This document shows, one piece after another, positions 56,752 through 64,000 of a stretch of DNA of 64,000 bases. Source of the stretch: Pezicula radicicola (taxonomy: Eukaryota; Ascomycota; Leotiomycetes; Helotiales; Dermateaceae). The stretch spans positions 62,001 to 126,000 of the forward strand of contig PDUO01000046.1 of NCBI GenBank assembly GCA_003008705.1. The letters are read 5' to 3'. A program made the position numbers and the translations under genes. Positions within the stretch are counted from its first letter, which is position 1. Every line of letters starts with the position of its first letter. The notes beneath the pieces were generated by a model that worked only from the letters and a program-made list of their open reading frames with translations, made no database searches and was not told the origin of the DNA.

Positions 56752-59700
56752 ATGTCCGGTGCTGAAGCTATTGCAGTCCTGGGGGTGATCTCGTCGATCA
56801 TTTCGATTGTCGACGGGACCAAGCAAGTCTATGACGCTGCAAAGAACGCACAAGGCCTGCCTGAAGCTTTTCGCGAGGTTGCAGATCGACTTCCTATCAT
56901 CAAGAATATTTTAAGCTCAGCAAAGCAACAGTTCGATAATGGACAGGTTGATGAAAATTCATGTAAGGGAGTAATGACTACCGTTGGAGCTTGCGAAAAG
57001 AAGGCCGAGAAGCTGGATAAGCTATTCCACGAGGCCATCCCTGCGGATAACGCCTCTGACTTGAAGCGATACTATAAGGCAGTCAAGGCATGTGGGAAAG
57101 GAAATGAGATTGGGAGCTTGATGAAAGGAATGCTAGAAGACGTACAACTCCTAGCCTGTGAGCACGGCATGAAGACAGCGACCAAGGCACAACAAGAGCA
57201 AATTGCCCAGGCTATCGCAGAAGTGTCAGCTGTAGCACCATCTGTGCCCGAACATGAATTTCAAGAAGCTGGGGTCACGGCTAACTATTCTGGCTCTGGT
57301 ACCCAATACATCGCTCAAGGAGAATTTATTGCTCAGGGCGAGGCGCGACAGTACATCTCTGGTGGTGGCTCGATGCACTTCGGTAAGACTGAGCCGTCAG
57401 CATAGTAAATTCAGTTTTAAATGTATAGTTTCTAATAAAAACTAACTTTCATGCCATTACTCAAAGATGTTCACTTTGGACCGTCGACGGCTATTCTAAG
57501 TGACGCGAAAATCATCTCTCAATCCCTACCTCCTGCAACGCCAGCCTTCTTTGGACGAGAATCCGAACTCAAGACAACTGAAGATGGTTTGCTCAACAAG
57601 GATCCAGGCCAGAAAGTTGTTGCCCTGACTGGAATTGGTGGACTTGGAAAGACGCAGATCGCATTGCATTTTTGGAGTACGCACGCAACCTCGTATCGAT
57701 CTCGGATCTGGATTGACGCTACATCGCTAGCTACGGTCCTCTCATCTTTTCGAGAAGTTGCTCTAGCTCTGAGCGGTAATGTGGCACTGGAACGTAACGA
57801 TATTGCTTCGAGGCAGCCAATGATGGAAGTCAAGTCTTGGCTGGCTCTCACAGATAACACTAAATGGTTGCTTGTAATTGACAACGTGGAAGACCTAGAT
57901 TGCGACTATAATCTTCACGACATAATACCGAAATGCGATCATGGCACGGTTCTTGTCACGACTACACAGTCAGAGACTGCTAGTGTCTTAGGAGCACTAA
58001 ACGTAGAAGTTGGAGCGATAGGAAAGGATGCCGGTGCCGCTATCTTGAGGCGACGATTCAAGAGGAAAACATGTACCGACGAAGGTATTGAATCTCCGGG
58101 GTGTTTTTTGAAATCAAACTAATAGTTGCGTAGAAAAGAAGCTGATTGACAATGTTATCGAAGCGCTACACGGAGTACCTCTAGCAATCGAGCAGGCTGG
58201 CGCGTACCTGCAATTCAACCCTAGTCTCACGACAATCGTGTTAAAGAAGTTTCTTACAAAGCTCTCCTCACAAAGTACCCATACAGACATCTTGGCCCAG
58301 ATCCCCAAAAAGTCTATGTGGTTTTATGAGAAACATAGGTCTGTAATAGACACCTTCAGTCTATTAAAGGCCAACCTGGCACAGAACAACCATGACGCTT
58401 TGAATGTTCTGCTTATCTCTGCATTTCTTGCTCAAGGCGAGATCCCTCTCTCCTTTTTAACCCAACCTATCACTGGTGGCGGGCCGTCCTCAACAGTAAC
58501 CAGAATGCGAGCAATTTACGAGAAACTACAAGAGACTCCTTCCGAGGCTCTTGTCTGGCTACGACGCATCACAGCAGATGAGACCACTTATTATAAAGCC
58601 CTCGAAACTCTGGGGCAGTTTTGCTGTATCAAACGTCGCCTGGCCCAAGATGAGTCCAGATATGTTGGTTATTCTATGCACAATGTCATCAGACATTGGT
58701 GCCAAGAAATTTTAAATTCAGATGAACAGACCGAATGGACTATCATAGCTGGTTTCCAACTTAGTCAGTATTTGCAACTTGACAATGTATCCGTTTTCAG
58801 TCACCAAAATTATTCACGCCACGTTGGCCACGTTAACAGAGTCCTTCTCGACGCTAAATATGCAAGTCTAGTGAGGTATCCAGGTGGACCGTACTGGTGG
58901 CAAGCTTTCATGGCTGCTTGCGTTTGGGCCCGATTTTACCAACGACAACGACAGTTTTATCTAGCAAGACGCATGATTGAAGTCATTATTCTTTACGAAA
59001 AAAGTACATATGACAGTCAATGGCCCTCCCAACGAGAATCATTGGAAACTCTGCATCTACAAGCCACGATTCTTTGGGAAGAGGGAGATTTCCCCAAAGC
59101 TATACAACATTACAAAGATCTCCTTCAAGCAAGTGACACTCATCTGGGTCACTTCGACGATCTAACAACCAAGGCCTCGCAGGAGCTAAAGAATGTTGAA
59201 GATCGGGCAAAACAACATCAGCGTAACTGGCAAATCGCCTCTTGCTCTGTTGAACTGGACAGTCTACCTCATCGTAGGGAAGAGCCTATCTTGAGCGGTG
59301 GAGAAACTTTAGATCTGCAGCGGTTCTTGCTTAGATACTCAGATCCAATGGTGACAAGTAGTAACCTGGGAAATAGACCAGTCAACGATTTACACAGGAT
59401 GGTCTCGGCAGGGGATGAGGACGAAGTGCGGCGGCTACTGTTGAAGACGGTGGACGTTGACATGAAGAACTACCAAGGAGCGACAGCGCTGATTCTAGCG
59501 GCTACGAAGGGGCACGAAACTATCGTAAGGCTGTTACTAGAGAAGGGGGCTAACATCGAGGCCAAGGATAACACAGGATGTACGGCGCTAGTTCTATCGG
59601 CTATGGGAGGACATGAGGCTGTCGTAAGGTTGTTACTAGAGAAGGGGGCTAACATCGAGGCGAAGGACAACATAGGACGTACGGTGCTAGTTCTATCTGC

Positions 59701-60064
59701 TCATAGAGGGAACGAGGCTGTCGTAGGGCTGTTGGTACAGAAGGGGGCGGACGTTAATACTAAGGATAAAATTGAAGGGACGGCGTTATGCTATGCGGCT
59801 ATAGGAGAGGATAAGGCTATTATACAGCTGCTGCTAGAGAACAGGGTGGACGTTAATGCTAAGGATAAAATTGGAAGGACGGCGCTATACCATGCGGCTA
59901 GGGGAGGGAACAAGGCTATTATACAGCTTCTGCTAGAGAATAGGGCGGACGTTAATACTAAGGATGAAATTGAAAGGATGGCGCTATACTATGCGGCTAG
60001 GGGGGATCAAGGCTATTGTATAGCTGCTGCTAGAGAACAGGGCGGACGTTATTATGAAGGATAA
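56752..60064 (+). CDS. NOD-like receptor: SesA-like N-terminus, NB-ARC, ankyrin repeats
   Basis: There are three exons: 56752-57382, 57467-58084 and 58134-60064, giving 1059 residues. Residues 1-150 match the N-terminal domain common on fungal NACHT/NB-ARC NTPases (SesA-like; EAIAVLGVISSIISIVDGTKQVYDAA). Residues 180-207 are a Gly/Gln linker with repeated YIAQG, FIAQG and YISGG. The NB-ARC follows: Walker A GIGGLGKT (266-273), Walker B WLLVIDN (344-350), VTTTQ, and GVPLA near 432. Next come a helical winged-helix and TPR-like part and, from about 834, ankyrin repeats. Intron 1 has donor GTAAGA, branch CTAAC and acceptor AAAG. The repeat array is truncated by a 2-nt shortening at about 60003, and ankyrin-like coding continues in another frame to about 60200. 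Fungal NLRs of this kind sense non-self and can trigger cell death. Confidence 0.85.
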
Positions 60065-61207
60065 GAATGGAATAACGGTATTAGAATACGATAGGCATTG
60101 CCTAACGTGGGCGGGCGCTAAGGTAAAGATCAAGGTCTTGGTGCGGCTGCTACTAGAGAAGGCGCGGACGTCGAGGTATTTAAGTCCGATTTTTCTATTT
60201 TCACTATAGTAACTACCTCTCTTTTTATGAAAAGTATATTAAACTTTTATCTAAGCGCAAGATGACCTAAATATTGTGAAGATAATATGTTTCTAATTTT
60301 ATAGTATATATTTGATAGTGTTCTCTATCTACAGTGACATATTAAACCTCTGCCCTTTTTGGCGCTTAGGCTAACAATAGAAAAAACAACAATTAATTAA
60401 TTAATTTGGTACTTAGATTTCTTACGGGGAATGTAGGTGAAAGGGGAAGCCCGTTTTTGCAAGCGACTGTACTAAGCTGAAAGTTTGGAGCTTGAGTAAA
60501 TACTAAAAATGGTAGACGCACTTTATGAAGCTGGCAAAATTGTAACGCCCTTTCTGGCGCCTGCTTGTCTGCTTTTGTCAGTAGTTAGGTAGCAATAAAG
60601 TGACTCGAGATCAACAGCTCAACAGGATGATACTTAGGTGACTTGAGCTAGGCCTTCTCAAGATTAGTGCATTTTCGCCAAACTCGGTAAAAGAGCTGGG
60701 AAATACTATCATGCTCAAGACCCTTCCTTTGTAACGACTTCTCCTTTAAGCCAAAAAATATAAAGAATCATATTCGCCTCAATTAAAGGTGACTGATCTA
60801 GATAATTGAGGGTAGCAGTAGTATTTATTATGAGAATAAGTCTTCCCAAACCCGAGGATCTGCCGGGGGTCTAACTTGCCAGTTTCTCCTTTAGCATCAA
60901 TCGGGTCCGCTTGTTGCAGGTGCACCGGGGGGAGATGCATTCGAGCTGGTTTTACTAGGGCGATCGCCGGGGTGTTCGCTGAGATTTTCGCCTGTGGTGG
61001 TAGACTCATTGAACAGGTTCAGCATTTCGACATAACAGGATCTAATGCAGCTGGATTGTTGACACAATTATCGAAGTAAATTGCTAAGCACAGTTCCGCA
61101 GCTCCATCAGCAGCACAGACAACAAGTATGTACAGTACAGTTTTATATCCAAACCCGCTGTACCAGGAAGAAAGTAACAATATCTACAGAGAAGAGATGC
61201 AGCATCC
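60065..61207. other. Ankyrin remnant then gene-free DNA
   Basis: From about 60040 to 60200 a shifted frame still reads LLLENRADVIMKDKNG and RLLLEKA, the rest of the NLR's ankyrin array. Beyond it the DNA is AT-rich to 60780. A 76-residue antisense frame at 60779-61009 has no recognised family and is left out. Confidence 0.5.
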
Positions 61208-61986
61208 CTAGAAGGTGTACTGTGGGATCGAGAAAGTGCCGACATTCCACGTTTTGCCCCCGTCGCTAGTGCTCATCGAGCCCACGGCACCCGCCTGCAA
61301 GTACAGGGTGTCGATATAGCCCGGGTCGGCAGCCGACAGGACAATCTCGACGTTAGTCCACTCTGAGAAGATAGGTCAGCTAGACAGAAGAAGCAGAAGA
61401 AATTCGAGAAACTCACTGTGGGCGGGAACAGTGCCGCAGTTGTCCGAAGCGCACTCGACTGCAGAGCCCCAACCCTCAGCTTTTCCGTCGCTAGTCGATA
61501 GCGTCGAGACGACCACGCCGTTGAGGTACACAGTCTGGGTATAGTTGCCCGTGCTGGTTACGTACTGGTCTACTCATTGTGAGGAACATGATCTCGATAC
61601 TACATGCCCAGGTATATAGGTAGATTGGACATACAAACCATAGTCACCTCATCGCCCGCGACAGCGGCGGCGACGGGGCCCTCGATGACCTCCTGGGAAG
61701 TAGGGCTCGTCTCCTTGAGGGTGTAGGCAAAGACGGTCCAGTCCTGGTTGTAGTTATCAGTGATAGACTGGATCAGGTCGCCGGCCGAGGTGCCCATGCC
61801 GACCCAGAGCGAGAGGTCGTAGCCGCTGCTAGCGCCGCTGGGACCCTTCGGCAGTGTGAGTGTCGCCGTTGACGAGTAGATATAGACCCCCGAGGCGGTC
61901 GGCCCGGTGCTGAAGGCAGGACCGAAGTCTGCGTTGGCCGTGGCGGCGAGGAGGGATAGGGTGATCAGCTGGCGTAAGGAAGGCAT
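61208..61986 (-). CDS. Small secreted protein, eqolisin-like fold suspected
   Basis: There are three exons: 61986-61635, 61569-61417 and 61362-61208, with canonical introns, giving 219 residues. A signal peptide is clear (MPSLRQLITLSLLAATANA). The rest is Ser/Thr/Gly-rich beta-type sequence: YIYSSTATLTLPKG, LSLWVGMGTSAGDLIQS, VAGDEVTMVYQYVTSTGNYTQTVYLNG and GWGSAVECASDNCG. The order of a VTLP-like strand, a WVG motif followed by a Gln, a GDxxxM strand and a late Glu recalls the glutamic peptidase (G1, eqolisin) fold. But catalytic Gln and Glu cannot be assigned with confidence, so it may be only a lectin-like relative. Two cysteines near the end could form a disulfide. Start is the ATG at 61986; upstream frame is open only from GTG. 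Confidence 0.75.
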
Positions 61987-62552
61987 ATTTATCACTGCAA
62001 TCTTATATTCGTACGCGTTTTTGTTTTTGAGGCAATTGGCTTCGAGCTAAGGAGCCGAGTTTTATTTCAGGTATCACTGAGCAACAACTTGACTGCTAGT
62101 AGCGGGAACGAAGGACAATTTATAGAAGAGAACGAGAGACTGGTGCTGAGCCTGAACGAGAGCTGTGGGGATAACTGAGACGAAAACCAGAACTCTGCGC
62201 TTCTCTTACAGTTAATCCACCAATACTGCGATATTACGATAGGTAGGTTTTGCCCTGATCTAGGATTCTCGAATTTCCTTTCTAGCATTGTGCTAAGCCA
62301 TCCCTTGTAGAGCCTCCTTGTTTGCGGGGAAGATAGTTCTCAGGCGGAGAATTAAGTGGCCGATATTGGCACCTGCCTACCACAACTGCATCCTATTTCT
62401 ACCTCCTAAATAAATGTTATTCGGTGGGTTGGTGGTTTCTCGTAAACATAGCGCTGCAGGGGTCTGTATCCAATTAGAAGAGTGCCGGTTATGCTACATT
62501 AGTTAAATTCCATAGAAATCACCTTATTTTTGCATTATGTATCCTCTTTGTG
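61987..62552. other. Intergenic, about 0.57 kb
   Basis: The secreted-protein promoter and flank of the transposase relic. A short antisense frame at 62067-62288 has no family features. Confidence 0.4.
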
Positions 62553-63195
62553 CCGGCAGAAAAATACCTCTTGCCTATGCCTAGGACCTATTTAGACCCA
62601 TCTTTTGAAGTTATTCAGAGAATTTATATCGATATTCGACGACTCCTAAATAGCCCTCAGGCTTCGCCCTCACCCTCTCCTCCTAGGCCTCCTCAAACCC
62701 AAACTCGAAGATATTGGCCACCAACAACTCGTACAGATCGAGTTCGAATAAAGACAGCTCTTAACTAGGCTACACCACGAAGAATTAGCCGGCAATATGG
62801 GTATACTCTGAGGCAGATTAGCCTAGCGAGAGAATGCTAGTACAACGCCTTAGAAGAAGGGTAGATGTAGCCGAAAAATAAAGATCGACGAGCCAAAGAG
62901 GCAGGAGATGGTTGACTGGCTATTAGCCTCACCTTCTTATCGACATGTGCCCTATAATAAAAATCTCCTACAAGCTGCGCCAGAGCTCGGGCTTCAGGAC
63001 TATGGCGTAGAGGCTATTCGGACTGCTTTTTTAAGGGAAGGATATAGCCGATAGGTTGCAAAGCGGAAGGGATTTTCGGATGACCTAGCTATAATGAGAT
63101 ACCGGGTACGATTTGCCGAAGATGGCCTTGGCCATTAGGAGAGGCATCAACAATAGGTGTTTTCAGATAAGGTTTGGGCATATAGGGGGCTTTTA
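62553..63195 (+). pseudogene. Tc1/mariner-type transposase, N-terminal relic
   Basis: Two frames together read as the front part of a fungal Tc1-like transposase. First comes a helix-turn-helix part, DRVRIKTALN then ATPRRISRQYGYTLRQISLAREC, with stops between. After a frame change near 62890 follow MVDWLLASPSYRHVPYNK, APELGLQDYGVEAIRTAFLREGYSR, VAKRKGFSDDLAIM, RVRFAEDGLG and VFSDKVWAYRG. This ends at the first Asp of the DDE/D catalytic core. Stops appear where CGA or TGG is expected. The rest of the catalytic domain is missing, replaced by AT-rich DNA. Terminal inverted repeats were not found. Confidence 0.75.
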
Positions 63196-64000
63196 CTTAA
63201 AAACAATTACGAAAATGGAACTAAAAGGTTTAAAAATAACGGATAAGATAATTTGAGTACCTTAAAGCTTTAAAATCAAGTTTTGATAGATTTTATTTAC
63301 TTTTGTGGAAGGTAGTAAGTAGTATTGCGGACGAAGACTTCTAATACGTGGACATCATCGGTAGTTCATTAACATAGAACATAAAGAGTATCGGTAGTTC
63401 GTTAGCGCGAAACGATTTCCTTATCAATAGTGTTACGATTCGCACAGATAGCTTGTATAGCTAGGGTCACGTAAGGGTTGCCTTGTTTATTCTTTTCGTC
63501 AATGTCAATACAGCCTATATTAATCAGTCCTATGTAGGGGTAAATGCACCTAATTTATATTTATTTAAATCTTTGAATTTTAATTTAACTTTATTTGTAT
63601 ACCGCTCGATTCAATTTATAAAGCTATTAAAATTATATAAATTTTCGACGAACATTTATATGTAATACTAGAAGTAGTTAATCCGCTCTAGACTAGGATT
63701 TATTTACTACTATTTGTTTTATTTAACTTCTATCTATAATAACCTAGTTAATTCTAGCAGTAGTAATTAGATATTTAGGAATTAGAATATAAAGATTAAG
63801 AGCTTTCTATTTAGATTAATTTTATAAGGGATTATAGTTAAGTAATATAGCAGTGTTATTAGAAAGTAGTATCTTAAGAAAGAACCGGGGGGGTTCTTTT
63901 CCTTTTTTTTCTCTCTTAGATCCTACAGCACCAGTTCTTCATTGAAACTCCCCAATCCCCACAATCATAAACACAACCCCAATCATAAGTCTCCTTAACC
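63196..64000. other. AT-rich DNA at the window end, with a short direct repeat
   Basis: No gene is seen. Two 24-bp copies of an ATCGGTAGTTCRTTARC-type word lie at 63357-63380 and 63390-63413. From 63450 the DNA is extremely AT-rich; composition becomes ordinary again after about 63900. Confidence 0.45.

Noticed and set aside
60779..61079. Short frames on both strands between the NLR and the secreted protein
   Set aside because: No recognisable domain or splice structure; not enough to call a gene.
1..64000. tRNA, rRNA and CRISPR arrays
   Set aside because: A few GTTCRA-like T-loop words (for example near 5833 and 4436) lack a matching acceptor stem; no rRNA-like or spacer-repeat structure was seen.

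Overview
This is a fungal nuclear window. The genes carry short (47-130 nt) GT-AG introns with CTRAY-type branch points, and the families are those of filamentous ascomycetes: Zn2Cys6 regulator, plant-type O-methyltransferase, Dal5- and MCT-type MFS carriers, DUF7492 secreted protein, and an NLR with a SesA-like N-terminus. AT-rich tracts holding broken transposons, and relics whose stop codons look like C-to-T changes, fit Pezizomycotina with repeat-induced point mutation (RIP). A Leotiomycete is my best guess, from overall gene character only; no ribosomal or mitochondrial marker is present.

Left part (1-10.1 kb): a compact set of catabolic enzymes in alternating orientation. In order they are a DUF1338 2-oxoadipate dioxygenase/decarboxylase type protein, a class II aldolase, an Asp/Glu-racemase-family protein, a D-2-hydroxyacid dehydrogenase, an MFS sugar porter and an FAD-dependent sarcosine/pipecolate/saccharopine-type oxidase. 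Together they look like a pathway that imports and degrades an amino- or hydroxy-acid. The lysine/pipecolate to 2-oxoadipate to D-2-hydroxyglutarate route is one reading. A 97-bp hAT-type MITE with an intact 8-bp target duplication lies just beyond.

11.4-17.4 kb is a gene graveyard. A cytochrome P450, a carboxylesterase tail, an FAD monooxygenase and an ABC transporter fragment stand side by side, all broken. They look like one dead metabolic cluster. Intact genes resume with a Dal5-type and an MCT-type transporter, a 537-residue protein I cannot place, an O-methyltransferase, a P450 and a Zn2Cys6 regulator (17.8-33.6 kb). This may be a small tailoring-enzyme cluster without a visible backbone synthase.

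34-42 kb holds conserved genes (DUF7514 protein, PPxY alpha-arrestin, small conserved protein) separated by long gene-free DNA. At 43.2-45.2 kb a zinc-finger-like gene sits between tracts of one 18-bp minisatellite. A decaying CorA-type channel gene follows, then a secreted DUF7492 protein whose predicted mature N-terminus is histidine.

Right end (53-64 kb): AT-rich DNA with a gag-only, LTR-bounded Copia-like relic. It lies 355 bp upstream of a 1059-residue SesA-NB-ARC-ankyrin NLR whose ankyrin array is cut by a frameshift. A small secreted protein and a broken Tc1-type transposase follow. No tRNA, rRNA or CRISPR was recognised. Spliced models were built by hand from donor, branch and acceptor sites plus reading-frame continuity; every intact model gives a whole number of codons.
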